Counted from the stretch's first letter, positions 39,067-49,863 are shown. The stretch: 64,000 nucleotides of DNA from an uncultured Dechloromonas sp. (GCF_945957265.1 NZ_CAMFKO010000011.1:41406-105405); one strand, 5' to 3'. The notes: generated by a model not told the origin, from the sequence alone. A program made the numbers and translations.

Positions 39067-40938
39067 TTAGCTAAGCTCTTCACTTTGGGGTAAGTCATCT
39101 GTCCCTTCTTGGGTAAGCGGGAGAACGACAACAACGGTGGTTCCGTGGTCTCGTTCCGAATCCAGATATACCTGCCCTCGGTGTTGAGCGACGATACGCT
39201 GCACTATTGCCAGTCCCAATCCGGTTCCTCTGGCACTAGTAGTGAAGAAAGGATCAAATACCTTGTCAGCAATTTGGGGGGGAATACCCGGACCATCATC
39301 GTCAAAACGAATTTCTACAGATGGCTGCGATTCATGTAGGAGGCAGCGAGTCCTAATTGTTATGTGCCCCCACTCAGGTACGGCATAAATAGCGTTTCCG
39401 AGTACATTTTGAAACAACTGTAATAATTTATTTCGGTCAGCCATGATCGTGGGAAGCTTTTCTTCCCCTTCCATACGGACTTCCACGGATTTCCCCGTTA
39501 TTTCTGGCAAGAGGGATACCGACGCCGCCCTGAGCGTATCCCCCAGATCTACCCAGTCAAATTCTGCGGTACCTGGACGCGCATAAGTCAGCATGTCATT
39601 CAGAATTGTCTCCATGTAACGAACCTGCCCGAGGGCGATTTCGCAATTCTCAATTTGCATACCCCCTTCCTTTCGATGGTGTTCGTCGAGTATCTGAAGA
39701 TTCATTTTGACCGATGACAGCGCGTTACGTAGATCATGAGCAATCATCGAGGCCATCTGCCCCAAGGCGCTTTGCTCAGAGTCTTTTCCGGCTAGGCGCA
39801 ATTTTTCGGCCATCCGAGTCATTGCCCGACTGAGAGTTCCAATTTCATCATTGTTGTTCGCCGGGATCACAATATTTTTGTCACCTGAGGCAATGCGGTT
39901 TGCCGCCTTGATTAAAACATCAATGGGCCTCAGGAGTCGGCCTGTAGACACAAACAGCGTCAATAACATCAGGAGTCCAATGCTCGCAACCGCAATAGCA
40001 AGCTGCTTTTGAAGGGCTGCAGCTTTGATCTCCAATTCAGCTAGAGATATCACCCCTCCGACCACCAATACATTCTCAATTTCATTTCCTTCACCAACAT
40101 TCAAAGGCGCACGACGAATACCCAACATCGTTGCAATCGCGGGAAACTCCATAATTAGTTGTGGCTTAGCCCCAGACAAAACTTGATCCCAAGTGTGAGC
40201 CAACTTGAAATCGCGGATTGCGTTGGCAGCCTTTTGATTATGGCTACCCGACGTCTCCGGACGGGACTGGTAAAGGTATTGACCGGCACTATCAGCAATC
40301 CAGTAAGCAATGCCATCATGGGTTTTACCTAATGTTCTAAACACTTGATCGATAGCAACAACCACAGCGATTGCACCGATTACATTGCGGTCCTTGCCGT
40401 GAACTGGGAGGCTGACGAACAACACCCTTTCTCCACTTGTTTCGTCGCTCAGGTTTCTGGTCTGTTCGTTGAAATTTCTTAGGCCCTGCTTTTCTGCCAA
40501 TAATGACTCGAAATTCCAATTTGCAACTGGCGGGTCCACCATGGTGTGAACTACGTTATCGTTCCGCAAACTGACCAGCACGCGATGAGTTCCAGTGGCA
40601 GAGTCCAATAGCATCCTCACATGTCGATAGGCGTGCCTTTCCCGCATCATGATATCGAGTTGGTCTGCAACTTTTTGAAGGCCATCTACACTAGGCTCGG
40701 TGTTTTCCTCAATCATGTATCGCGCACCGCCATCGGCGAGCATGGATAGATCACTCTTCACCATGTCGATGGTGCTCTGGAGTATGCTTGCCTCCCGCTC
40801 CACACTATCAATTACGCGCTTGCCCTCTAATCCGTGAAGCGCATCACTTGCGGCGCTCCAGGTTAGAGCAATAGTGATAGCCACAGAGAGTCCGGTGACT
40901 AGTAGCGTGATCAATAGAAGCTTTTTTGCAATACTCAT
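39067..40938 (-). CDS. pcrS: PcrS, membrane sensor histidine kinase
   Basis: 623 residues. Membrane helix (about 7-28), periplasmic sensor of single/double-CACHE type (about 30-310), second helix (about 320-340), HAMP (about 342-395), HisKA with the phosphoacceptor His in ASMIAHDLRNALSS, then HATPase_c with N box (LGNAIYAVPEW), DDDGPGIPP and GTGLGLAIV. Convergent with pcrP and divergent from pcrR, its presumed partner. Confidence 0.9.
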   Translation of the reverse strand: MSIAKKLLLITLLVTGLSVAITIALTWSAASDALHGLEGKRVIDSVEREASILQSTIDMVKSDLSMLADGGARYMIEENTEPSVDGLQKVADQLDIMMRERHAYRHVRMLLDSATGTHRVLVSLRNDNVVHTMVDPPVANWNFESLLAEKQGLRNFNEQTRNLSDETSGERVLFVSLPVHGKDRNVIGAIAVVVAIDQVFRTLGKTHDGIAYWIADSAGQYLYQSRPETSGSHNQKAANAIRDFKLAHTWDQVLSGAKPQLIMEFPAIATMLGIRRAPLNVGEGNEIENVLVVGGVISLAELEIKAAALQKQLAIAVASIGLLMLLTLFVSTGRLLRPIDVLIKAANRIASGDKNIVIPANNNDEIGTLSRAMTRMAEKLRLAGKDSEQSALGQMASMIAHDLRNALSSVKMNLQILDEHHRKEGGMQIENCEIALGQVRYMETILNDMLTYARPGTAEFDWVDLGDTLRAASVSLLPEITGKSVEVRMEGEEKLPTIMADRNKLLQLFQNVLGNAIYAVPEWGHITIRTRCLLHESQPSVEIRFDDDGPGIPPQIADKVFDPFFTTSARGTGLGLAIVQRIVAQHRGQVYLDSERDHGTTVVVVLPLTQEGTDDLPQSEELS

Positions 40939-41084
40939 GGCTAGGCAGGCCGCATCAGAAAATTGAGATTCATTAATCTAGCTCACGGAAATATAGCTCT
41001 ACCCATCTAGAGGTTCGAACAACTGTACCTGTCTTTCCCGAGAGGCGTTCGCTTAGGGGTTCCGAAAATGTTCTTGAGCAAGAA

Positions 41085-42491
41085 ATGGCGGGAGATCGCG
41101 AATTGAAACACATACTTATTGTCGATGATGACTTGGCAATATGCCAGACACTGAAATCTCACTTTCAAAAAAGCGCATTTCAAGTGTCGCTGGTGAATAC
41201 CGCGGAAGAAGGGATTAAGGTCGCCTTATCCAGCAATATTGATGCCATCATTTCGGATATTCGCCTGCCGGCAAAAGGAGGCCTTGACCTTTTGCGAGAG
41301 GTCAAAGCGGAAAAGCCAGAACTACCGATCATCATGATTACAGCGTTTCATGATTTGGAGATGACCGTGGCGGCGATGCAATGCGGGGCCATGGACTACG
41401 TTCCAAAGCCCATCGACCTTCCTGAATTGGACGCAGCGGTTAGTCGAGCGCTCTTTGCTTACAGTCGTTCAGATCATGTGACTGGCGACCCGCTGATCAT
41501 TGGAGCGACAGATGTAACCCCAACACAAATTGTGGGTCAATCATTTGCGATGAAGGAGGTCTTCAAGAGTATCGCTCTTGTGGCGCAGAGCAGGGTGACG
41601 GCTTTAATTCTTGGAGAGTCAGGTACGGGAAAAGAGCTGGTTGCCAGAGCAATACACAATGCAAGTGCCGAAAGGGATATGCCATTTATTGCAGTAAACT
41701 GCGCAGCTTTGGTTGACTCCCTCCTTGAGAGTGAACTGTTCGGCCATGAGCGAGGTGCGTTCACTGGTGCTGTCAATGCACATAAGGGAAAAGTCGAGCA
41801 AGTAGGAGAAGGGACGTTGTTCCTCGATGAGGTCGCCGAATTGACCCCTCTTATTCAAGGCAAACTACTGCGTATCCTGGAAGCACGGGAATACAGTCCG
41901 GTAGGTAGTGCACAGGTTAAAAATAGCAAAGCTAGATTCATAGCGGCAACAAACGTAGATTTGCAAGCAAGGGTTGCCTCAGGTGAGTTTCGCGAAGATC
42001 TTTTTTACCGCCTCAACGTTGCTTCCATCAACCTACCACCGTTGCGAGAGCGACAAGGAGACATGCCAAGATTGATCGATTTCCTTCTTCGGAAGATCAA
42101 TCGTGATCTACGTAAAAACATACGTAGAGTGTCTGGTGAAGCCATGGCTTGTCTTAACGCCTTTGCATGGCCGGGAAATGTTCGGCAACTTGAAAATGTC
42201 CTCATGAAAGCAGCGGTAATGGAACGCGGTGACACCCTCACCATTGACCGCCTTCCGCCGGAAATAAAGTGCTCACGAATGCCCTCAGCAGCACTGGAGA
42301 TCAATTCTTCCATGCCGAAAAACCTACTTTCTCTTCGGGAAGTGGAAAAAAAACATATCGTGCATGTACTGGAAAAAACCGGTTGGCATAAAGGTCAGGC
42401 CTGTGAAATTCTCGATATTTCCCGACCTAAGCTTGAACGACGTATCCATGAATTTAATCTTAGTCCTCCCGATCGTGATAGCGGCAATTAA
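41085..42491 (+). CDS. pcrR: PcrR, NtrC-family sigma54-dependent response regulator
   Basis: 468 residues. Receiver domain with acidic pocket (IVDDD), phosphoacceptor Asp in IISDIRLP and conserved Lys in VPKPIDLP. AAA+ domain with Walker A GESGTGKE, the sigma54-contacting GAFTGA loop, Walker B and arginine fingers (FREDLFYRLNV). Fis-type HTH at the C-terminus (QACEILDISRPKLERRI). TTG 41103 with GGGAGA at 8 bases is an alternative start. It should activate the sigma54 promoter found upstream of pcrA. Confidence 0.93.
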   Translation: MAGDRELKHILIVDDDLAICQTLKSHFQKSAFQVSLVNTAEEGIKVALSSNIDAIISDIRLPAKGGLDLLREVKAEKPELPIIMITAFHDLEMTVAAMQCGAMDYVPKPIDLPELDAAVSRALFAYSRSDHVTGDPLIIGATDVTPTQIVGQSFAMKEVFKSIALVAQSRVTALILGESGTGKELVARAIHNASAERDMPFIAVNCAALVDSLLESELFGHERGAFTGAVNAHKGKVEQVGEGTLFLDEVAELTPLIQGKLLRILEAREYSPVGSAQVKNSKARFIAATNVDLQARVASGEFREDLFYRLNVASINLPPLRERQGDMPRLIDFLLRKINRDLRKNIRRVSGEAMACLNAFAWPGNVRQLENVLMKAAVMERGDTLTIDRLPPEIKCSRMPSAALEINSSMPKNLLSLREVEKKHIVHVLEKTGWHKGQACEILDISRPKLERRIHEFNLSPPDRDSGN

Positions 42492-43242
42492 GTGAGTAGC
42501 ATATTCCGAGGGTTTTCTGGTGTGTGGAAATTTTTAGGCTCTTAATCGCTTTCATGCGGGAAGAATCCGGCTTTGTGAAACGGGCACAGGGACATTGGCA
42601 TAGCGAAACGTCAGCGCATCCGGAGATTTTGAGTTTGAGGTTGTCGGTGCCATGAACCCTTTGCCCGGCGTAGCTACAGGGCAATAGAGACGTTGCCGCC
42701 CTCACGCCTGGCCGTCGTGATCGGGTGGTCGGCGTAGGCGTAAGTGACGGAGCGATACGTCTACAAAGTCTTCAAGAAATTCTCCAATCCGTTGATTTTG
42801 GCGGCCAGACCTGTCATCAGGGATGGGCGACCATGTCAGCGGAAGGGGGTAAATGCCGCTGGAACAGCAGCTACTCATTGAGGGGGAGGAGCGCCGGGAA
42901 CGGCTGGTTCTGGATTAGCAACTGGTCAAGCTTGGTTTGGTGAGAGTCCTTGTGCATGCGGCTATTGGTGAGGGGCAGAGATAGATCCCCCCTTGATGGA
43001 CTGCTGATCGGTCAGATCGTAGAGATTTTCGCCTCCTTGAACTACGCCCACCGACAATTACGGATCACCTTGCTGAACATAAACATGGCCTGAAAGCGGT
43101 CGAAGATGATCGTGGCAAAAGGCAGGCATCTTGATGGCATATAACCCAGTTGCATACCGGATTTCTTGGATGCCAGCCATCTAAATATGCTGCCTTCAAT
43201 GACATAGAGCAAATTTTCTATGGGTGCTCAGGCACGCAACGA
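42492..43242. other. Long noncoding stretch between pcrR and the pcrA control region
   Basis: About 750 bases with only short frames and no family resemblance on either strand. Base composition changes along it (GC-rich around 42640-42900, AT-rich beyond 43150), which suggests scars of insertions. GTAAGTGACGGA (42739-42750) also occurs at 30783-30794. I see no intact gene. Confidence 0.5.
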
Positions 43243-43287
43243 ATTTAACGAAACGTTAAATCTCATTTCGTTCAATTTAACGAAATG
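43243..43287. promoter_or_regulatory. Paired inverted repeats, candidate PcrR enhancer sites
   Basis: Two perfect inverted repeats lie side by side: ATTTAACG-AAA-CGTTAAAT (43243-43261) and CATTTCGTT-N6-AACGAAATG (43264-43287). Both contain TTTAACGAAA. They lie about 140-180 bases upstream of the start predicted from the sigma54 element, the usual place for NtrC-type activator sites. Confidence 0.75.
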
Positions 43288-43331
43288 AATCTCCTTGGTT
43301 TTTGGAACTTGATACCCACCAAGAGGTTTTG

Positions 43332-43345
43332 TTGACCTAGGTCAA
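43332..43345. promoter_or_regulatory. FNR/Dnr-type palindrome upstream of pcrA
   Basis: TTGAC-CTAG-GTCAA is a perfect 14-base palindrome, 8 of 10 to TTGAT-N4-ATCAA. It lies between the paired repeats and the -24/-12 element, about 66 bases before the -24 box. Anaerobic or nitrogen-oxide responsive control is possible. Confidence 0.5.
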
Positions 43346-43397
43346 TAAACCACAATTTAAATGTGGGTTTTGACCTGTTTTTCGAGCTGCTAACCAT

Positions 43398-43413
43398 TGG
43401 CATGCTCATTGCT
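43398..43413 (+). promoter_or_regulatory. Sigma54 promoter of pcrABCD
   Basis: TGGCATGCTCATTGCT matches TGGCACG-N4-TTGCW at all but one fixed position, with GG and GC correctly spaced at -24/-12. Transcription would start near 43425, about 100 bases before pcrA. It fits PcrR being a GAFTGA-type activator. Confidence 0.85.
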
Positions 43414-43527
43414 GTTACCCCTTCGAAGTTGCATACGACCGTATTCCCAATATCAGGGGGTTTCTGAACGCCGCGAAAGCGACGTACGGTTTTGGCACTC
43501 GGTCAAACAGTAGATAAGGAGATGACA

Positions 43528-46311
43528 ATGGTTCAGATGACTCGCAGAGGCTTCTTGCTAGCCTCTGGCGCTACGCTCTTGGGAAGCTCTCTAAGTTTAA
43601 GAACCTTAGCTGCAGCTACAGATCTTAGTGGGGTTTTCGAATATTCAGGATGGGAAAACTTCCATCGTGCTCAATGGTCCTGGGACAAAAAAACGCGCGG
43701 CGCTCACCTCGTCAACTGTACTGGCGCCTGCCCTCATTTCGTCTATAGCAAGGACGGCGTGGTCATGCGCGAGGAGCAGTCAAAAGATATAGCTCCCATG
43801 CCTAACATTCCCGAGTACAACCCGCGCGGATGCAACAAGGGAGAGTGTGGTCACGACTACATGTATGGGCCGCATCGTATCAAATACCCTTTGATTCGCG
43901 TTGGCGAACGTGGCGAAGGAAAGTGGCGGCGCGCGACCTGGGAGGAGGCGCTCGACATGATTGCCGACAAGTGCGTCGATACCATCAAAAACCATGCACC
44001 GGATTGCATCAGCGTTTTCTCGCCGGTGCCGGCGGTATCGCCTGTGTCGTTTTCGGCAGGCCACCGCTTTGCCCACTACATTGGCGCCCACACCCATACT
44101 TTCTTCGACTGGTACGGTGATCATCCGACTGGCCAAACCCAGACATGCGGTGTTCAGGGCGATACTGCGGAAACGGCTGACTGGTTTAATTCCAGATACA
44201 TCATTCTCTGGGGATCGAATCCCACCCAGACGCGAATTCCCGATGCACACTTCCTTTCCGAGGCACAACTCAACGGCACGAAAATCGTCAGTATTGCGCC
44301 GGACTTCAACTCGTCGGCGATTAAGGTCGACAAGTGGATTCATCCGCAGCCAGGTACCGATGGCGCATTGGCCTTGGCGATGGCGCATGTCATCATCAAA
44401 GAAAAGCTTTATGACGCACATAACCTGAAGGAGCAGACGGATCTTTCCTATCTGGTGCGCAGTGATACCAAGCGTTTCTTGCGTGAAGCGGATGTCGTCG
44501 CCGGAGGCTCCAAGGACAAGTTCTATTTCTGGAACGCGAAAACCGGGATGCCGATGATCCCGAAGGGATGCTGGGGCGATCAGCCAGAGCAGAAAGCGCC
44601 GCCCGTCGCTTTCATGGGGCGCAATACCAACACCTTCCCGAAAGGCTATATCGAGCTAGGCGATCTTGATCCGGCGCTTGAGGGGAACTTCAAAATCCAG
44701 TTGTTAGACGGCAAGAGTGTTGAAGTCCGGCCCGTTTTCGAAATTCTCAAGTCGCGCGTCCTAGCTGACAACACGCCGGAAAAGGCCTCAAAAATCACCG
44801 GAGTACCGGCCAAGGCCATTGTTGAGCTGGCGCGGGAATACGCCAACGCCAAGCCGTCGATGATTATCTGCGGCGGCGGCACGCAGCACTGGTATTACAG
44901 CGATGTACTGTTGCGCGCCATGCATCTATTGACAGCGCTGACCGGCAGCGAAGGGAAAAATGGCGGCGGGATGAACCACTACATTGGCCAGTGGAAACCA
45001 ACTTTTCTCCCCGGCCTTGCCGCACTTGCTTTCCCTGAAGGGGCAGGCAAGCAGCGTTTCTGTCAGACCACCATCTGGACCTACATTCACGCTGAGGTAA
45101 ATGACGAAATCATCAAGGCCGATATTGATACCGAAAAGTATCTGCGTGAGGCTATCAGTTCCGGTCAGATGCCCAATCTGCCTCGTGAAGGTCGCGATCC
45201 GAAGGTCCTCTTCGTCTATCGCGGCAACTATCTGAATCAAGCCAAAGGTCAGAAGTACGTTCTGCGTAATCTATGGCCAAAGTTGGAGTTGATCGTCAAC
45301 ATCAATATCCGTATGGATTCGACGGCGCTTTACTCGGACGTCGTGCTTCCTTCGGCGCACTGGTATGAAAAACTCGATCTGAACGTAACCGGAGAGCATA
45401 CCTATATCAACTTGACCGAGCCGGCAATCAAGCCGATGTGGGAGTCCAAGACCGATTGGCAGATTTTCCTGGCCCTGTCTAAGCGCGTCGAAATGGCCTC
45501 GGTCCGGAAGAACTACACCAAGTTCAACGATGAGCAGTTCAAGTGGGTGCGCGACCTTTCAAATCTCTGGAATCAGATGACGATGGACGGAAAGCTGGCC
45601 GAGGATGCGGCTGCTGCTCAGTACATCCTGGATAACGCCCCTCATTCCAAGGGCATCACGCTCGACATGCTGCGCGAGAAGCCGCAGCGTTTCAAGGCGA
45701 ACTGGACATCGACTATGAAAGAAGGAATGCCTTATACGCCATTCCAGAACTTCGTAGTTGATAAAAAACCGTGGCCCACATTGACCGGACGCCAGCAGTT
45801 CTACCTTGATCACCCGACATTTTTCGAGATGGGTGTTGAGCTGCCTACTTTCAAGGCCCCCCTGGATGCCGATAAGTACCCGTTCCGTTTCAATACACCG
45901 CACAGTCGTCACTCGATTCACTCGACGTGGAAGGACAACATTCTGATGCTTCGTCTGCAACGTGGCGGACCGTCGATTGAAATGTCGCCCATCGACGCGA
46001 AATCCCGTGGCATCAAGGACAACGATTGGGTCGAGGCCTGGAACGACCATGGCAAGGTGATCTGCCGGGTGAAAATCCGCAGCGGCGAGCAGCGTGGACG
46101 CGTCACCATGTGGCATACCCCAGAGTTGTACATGGATCTGATTGAAGGCGGTTCGCAAAGCGTCTGCCCGGTTCGCATCACGCCGACACACCTAGTTGGT
46201 AATTACGGACATCTCGTATTCCGCCCCAACTACTACGGCCCCGGCGGAACCCAGCGCGACGTGCGAGTCGACGTGAAGCGCTACATCGGCGCTACGCCGA
46301 TGAGCTTCTAG
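43528..46311 (+). CDS. pcrA: PcrA, perchlorate reductase catalytic subunit
   Basis: 927 residues from MVQMTRRGFLLASGA, with AAGGAG six bases upstream. A Tat signal (TRRGFLLASGATLLGSS) leads to a type II DMSO-reductase-family enzyme with bis-MGD and an FS0 [4Fe-4S] cluster bound by His and Cys (HxxxCxxxC in AHLVNCTGACPHF, then GCNKGECGHDY). It is relative to NarG, ClrA, SerA and EbdA. It reduces perchlorate to chlorate and chlorate to chlorite in the periplasm. The identity is supported by pcrB, C and D following and by cld in the same run. Confidence 0.96.
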   Translation: MVQMTRRGFLLASGATLLGSSLSLRTLAAATDLSGVFEYSGWENFHRAQWSWDKKTRGAHLVNCTGACPHFVYSKDGVVMREEQSKDIAPMPNIPEYNPRGCNKGECGHDYMYGPHRIKYPLIRVGERGEGKWRRATWEEALDMIADKCVDTIKNHAPDCISVFSPVPAVSPVSFSAGHRFAHYIGAHTHTFFDWYGDHPTGQTQTCGVQGDTAETADWFNSRYIILWGSNPTQTRIPDAHFLSEAQLNGTKIVSIAPDFNSSAIKVDKWIHPQPGTDGALALAMAHVIIKEKLYDAHNLKEQTDLSYLVRSDTKRFLREADVVAGGSKDKFYFWNAKTGMPMIPKGCWGDQPEQKAPPVAFMGRNTNTFPKGYIELGDLDPALEGNFKIQLLDGKSVEVRPVFEILKSRVLADNTPEKASKITGVPAKAIVELAREYANAKPSMIICGGGTQHWYYSDVLLRAMHLLTALTGSEGKNGGGMNHYIGQWKPTFLPGLAALAFPEGAGKQRFCQTTIWTYIHAEVNDEIIKADIDTEKYLREAISSGQMPNLPREGRDPKVLFVYRGNYLNQAKGQKYVLRNLWPKLELIVNINIRMDSTALYSDVVLPSAHWYEKLDLNVTGEHTYINLTEPAIKPMWESKTDWQIFLALSKRVEMASVRKNYTKFNDEQFKWVRDLSNLWNQMTMDGKLAEDAAAAQYILDNAPHSKGITLDMLREKPQRFKANWTSTMKEGMPYTPFQNFVVDKKPWPTLTGRQQFYLDHPTFFEMGVELPTFKAPLDADKYPFRFNTPHSRHSIHSTWKDNILMLRLQRGGPSIEMSPIDAKSRGIKDNDWVEAWNDHGKVICRVKIRSGEQRGRVTMWHTPELYMDLIEGGSQSVCPVRITPTHLVGNYGHLVFRPNYYGPGGTQRDVRVDVKRYIGATPMSF

Positions 46312-46347
46312 TCAGAACCGCTGATCAACAGAACAGGAATATTAATC

Positions 46348-47349
46348 ATGGCTAATGTGATGAAGGCGCCCAAGCGCCAACTGACCTACGTAACCGATTT
46401 GAACAAATGCATCGGTTGTCAGACTTGCACCGTGGCGTGCAAGAAATTGTGGACGACGGGACCGGGTCAGGACTTCATGTACTGGCGAAACGTTGAAACC
46501 GCGCCGGGCTTAGGGTACCCCAGAAACTGGCAGACCAAAGGCGGTGGCTATAAGAACGGGGAACTGCAAAAAGGCAAAATCCCACCGATGATCGACTACG
46601 GTATCCCGTTTCAATTCGACTATGCCGGTAGGTTGTTCGAGGGCAAGCCAGGACGGGTGCGACCCAGCCCTACCCCTCGCTCTGCGCCCAACTGGGACGA
46701 GGATCAGGGCGCCGGAGAATACCCGAACAACTCGTTTTTCTACTTACCGCGCATGTGCAACCACTGCACCAAACCGGCGTGCTTGGAAGCCTGCCCGAAC
46801 GAGGCAATCTATAAACGAGAGCAGGACGGGGTGGTCGTAATCCATCAGGACAAGTGCAAGGGAGCCCAGGCTTGTGTCCAGTCTTGCCCATACGCCAAGC
46901 CCTATTTCAATCCGCTGGCCAATAAGGCCAACAAGTGTATCGGCTGCTTCCCGCGGATTGAACAAGGCGTCGCGCCGGCCTGCGTTGCGCAATGTGTGGG
47001 TCGTGCCATGCACGTCGGCTTTGTCGACGATGTCAGCAGCTCGGTGTACAAGCTCATCAAGCAATACAAGGTTGCTTTGCCTCTGCATCCTGAGTTTGGC
47101 ACCGAACCTAACGTCTTCTATGTGCCGCCTGTACTTGGGCCGCGCATGGAGATGGCGAATGGCGAGCTGTCTTCAGATCCAAAGATTCCATTGGCTCAAC
47201 TGGAGGGGTTGTTTGGCAAACAGGTACGTGATGTGTTGGCGATCCTTCAAACCGAGCGCGAGAAAAAAATGAAGGGACTGGCTTCCGATTTGATGGATGT
47301 GCTGATCGGTCGTCGCAGCGCCGACATGATGATTTCTCCTTTGACCTAA
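46348..47349 (+). CDS. pcrB: PcrB, iron-sulfur subunit of perchlorate reductase
   Basis: 333 residues, no signal peptide, so it is exported with PcrA. Four cysteine clusters can be read: CIGCQTCTVAC, CNHCTKPACLEACP, CKGAQACVQSCPY and CIGCFPRIEQGVAPACVAQC, as in NarH/ClrB-type subunits carrying [4Fe-4S] clusters and one [3Fe-4S]. It moves electrons from cytochrome c to PcrA. It starts 36 bases after pcrA. Confidence 0.96.
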   Translation: MANVMKAPKRQLTYVTDLNKCIGCQTCTVACKKLWTTGPGQDFMYWRNVETAPGLGYPRNWQTKGGGYKNGELQKGKIPPMIDYGIPFQFDYAGRLFEGKPGRVRPSPTPRSAPNWDEDQGAGEYPNNSFFYLPRMCNHCTKPACLEACPNEAIYKREQDGVVVIHQDKCKGAQACVQSCPYAKPYFNPLANKANKCIGCFPRIEQGVAPACVAQCVGRAMHVGFVDDVSSSVYKLIKQYKVALPLHPEFGTEPNVFYVPPVLGPRMEMANGELSSDPKIPLAQLEGLFGKQVRDVLAILQTEREKKMKGLASDLMDVLIGRRSADMMISPLT

Positions 47350-47360
47350 TGTTGCAATGG

Positions 47361-47384
47361 AGCGGCCGCACGGGCCGCTTCTTC
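47361..47384 (+). terminator. Hairpin between pcrB and pcrC
   Basis: Stem AGCGGCC / GGCCGCT with 5-base loop followed by TCTTCC. It may reduce pcrC/pcrD relative to pcrAB or mark an mRNA processing point. The U-run is poor. Confidence 0.4.
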
Positions 47385-47415
47385 CTACCAGTCGTTACTT
47401 TCGAGATTGCCCGCC

Positions 47416-48126
47416 ATGATAAAAATTCTTGCTCTCGCCACCCTGCTTCTTTCGAGCTTTCTTCCCGGTGTGACGGTGGCGCAACAAGCGGAATACCTTG
47501 GTTTTCGCGCATGCACCAAATGTCACGACTCACAGGGTGAGACGTGGCGGGCTTCGGCACATGCGAAAGCCTTCGATTCGCTAAAGCCGAACGCAAAATC
47601 AGAGGCGAAAGCCAAGGCAAAACTTGATCCCCAAAAGGACTACACGCAGGACAAAAACTGTGTCGGCTGCCACGTAACGGGTTACGGGGAACCGGGTGGA
47701 TTTGTCTCGGGGGCTTCGCTGGACGATATGAAGACCCTGGTCGGTGTCACTTGCGAATCCTGCCATGGGGCGGGAGGAAAGTTTCGAAATCTACATGGTG
47801 AGGCGAGTGACAGATTGAAGAATCGGGGGGAAACCAGCGAGCGGAAGCCTCTGGTGGATGCTGGCCAGAACTTCGATATGGAAAAAGCATGTGCGCGTTG
47901 CCATCTCAATTACGAAGGCTCATCGAAGTATCAGGCAAAGGCTCCATTTACGCCTTTCTCCCCGGCCATCGATAGCAAGTACCACTTCGATTATCTCAAG
48001 TCGGTAACGGCGACTGGAAAAAGCAATCCTGTACATACCCACTTCAAACTGCGTGGCGTATTCAAGGGCGATCCAGTGCCGGCTGTTCGCGCAACACTTC
48101 AGGAAGATGCGCCTGAGCCCGAATAG
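47416..48126 (+). CDS. pcrC: PcrC, periplasmic multihaem cytochrome c
   Basis: 236 residues from [18 protein letters not shown], with a Sec signal ending near AQQ. Four CXXCH sites are visible: CTKCH, CVGCH, CESCH, CARCH. It is a cytochrome c-554-like protein, taken to feed electrons to PcrAB. A TTG nine bases upstream is possible but the ATG gives a cleaner signal peptide. Unlike selenate and chlorate reductases there is no b-haem gamma subunit in this operon. Confidence 0.93.
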   Translation: MIKILALATLLLSSFLPGVTVAQQAEYLGFRACTKCHDSQGETWRASAHAKAFDSLKPNAKSEAKAKAKLDPQKDYTQDKNCVGCHVTGYGEPGGFVSGASLDDMKTLVGVTCESCHGAGGKFRNLHGEASDRLKNRGETSERKPLVDAGQNFDMEKACARCHLNYEGSSKYQAKAPFTPFSPAIDSKYHFDYLKSVTATGKSNPVHTHFKLRGVFKGDPVPAVRATLQEDAPEPE

Positions 48127-48176
48127 CGCTGATAGTAACGCCAGGACGTTTTAACAACCTAGATCCTGTTTAAGAA

Positions 48177-48863
48177 ATGAGGAATCAAATGAATAGCCTT
48201 GTCGACCAAGCAGTTGTTGGAAGAATCGAGCGCTCATTGGAACGTAGCCGTGTATATAGCTTGCTTGCTATTGGATTGGGATTTCCTGATTTCGAAAGTC
48301 ATGCAGGTTTTTCGGATGGTCGCCTAATCCTTGAGATGCAACGGGCGATAGAGGTCTGTATGCCCGATCTGGCTGATTATTACTGCGAGCAAATAGCCCC
48401 TCGCCTTAAGTTGACTTGCTCTTTCGAGGATTTCGAAGCTTTGTTTCTTACTGCCTTCGAGATAAACACTCCTGTACCTAGCGCAGCCTTGAATGAGGGG
48501 GTGCATGTCCAGCGGAGTAACCGCCCGGCCTTGATCCTCGAACTAAAAGGCTTTTATCGGAATTTCGGACTAACCATGGACGCCCGAGGGAATGAACTCG
48601 AAGACACGCTCACTGCTGAGCTTGAGTTTATGCATTTTCTTTCGGCAAAACAGGCACAGGCAGAATTGGACGGCCTGCCACCAAATGCATACCAACGGGC
48701 TCAACGAGATTTTCTGGAGCGTCACTTGGTGGCTTGGTTACCTCTTGTGCGAGCGGAGGTAAACGCAAAGGTTTCAACCCAGTTTTTTGTTGCCATGACA
48801 GATCTAGCTGAAAAATTTGTGGAGGCTGATCTACAAGAAATTCTGCGGGAAATTAATTCGTAA
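48177..48863 (+). CDS. pcrD: PcrD, TorD-family molybdoenzyme chaperone
   Basis: 228 residues, all-helical, cytoplasmic. It belongs to the TorD/DmsD/NarJ type and carries the segment LELKGFYRNFGLTMD, then ELEFMHFLSAKQ. It should bind the PcrA Tat signal and hold it until bis-MGD is inserted. Alternative in-frame ATG 12 bases downstream (MNSLVDQ). Confidence 0.9.
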   Translation: MRNQMNSLVDQAVVGRIERSLERSRVYSLLAIGLGFPDFESHAGFSDGRLILEMQRAIEVCMPDLADYYCEQIAPRLKLTCSFEDFEALFLTAFEINTPVPSAALNEGVHVQRSNRPALILELKGFYRNFGLTMDARGNELEDTLTAELEFMHFLSAKQAQAELDGLPPNAYQRAQRDFLERHLVAWLPLVRAEVNAKVSTQFFVAMTDLAEKFVEADLQEILREINS

Positions 48864-48927
48864 AGTCGACTTGCGAAGGAGTTTAAGCATCAAAACTCCA
48901 GCATTTATTAAATTTAGATTTCGTTAA

Positions 48928-49791
<864 letters not shown>

Positions 49792-49833
49792 CCTAATCGC
49801 TGTTCCTCTCAAGCGTGCTTGGAGCTGCAGTGC

Positions 49834-49863
49834 AGCGATCCTTGAAATAGCCCAAGGATCGCT
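49834..49863 (+). terminator. Hairpin between cld and pcrQ
   Basis: Perfect 11-base stem AGCGATCCTTG / CAAGGATCGCT with an 8-base loop, 43 bases after the cld stop. No U-run follows, so it may stabilise the cld message or give only partial termination. Confidence 0.5.

Noticed and set aside
48878..48899. GGAGTTT/AAACTCC hairpin between pcrD and cld as terminator
   Set aside because: Stem of seven bases, AT-rich and followed by a mixed AT tract; too weak to call, although partial termination is possible.
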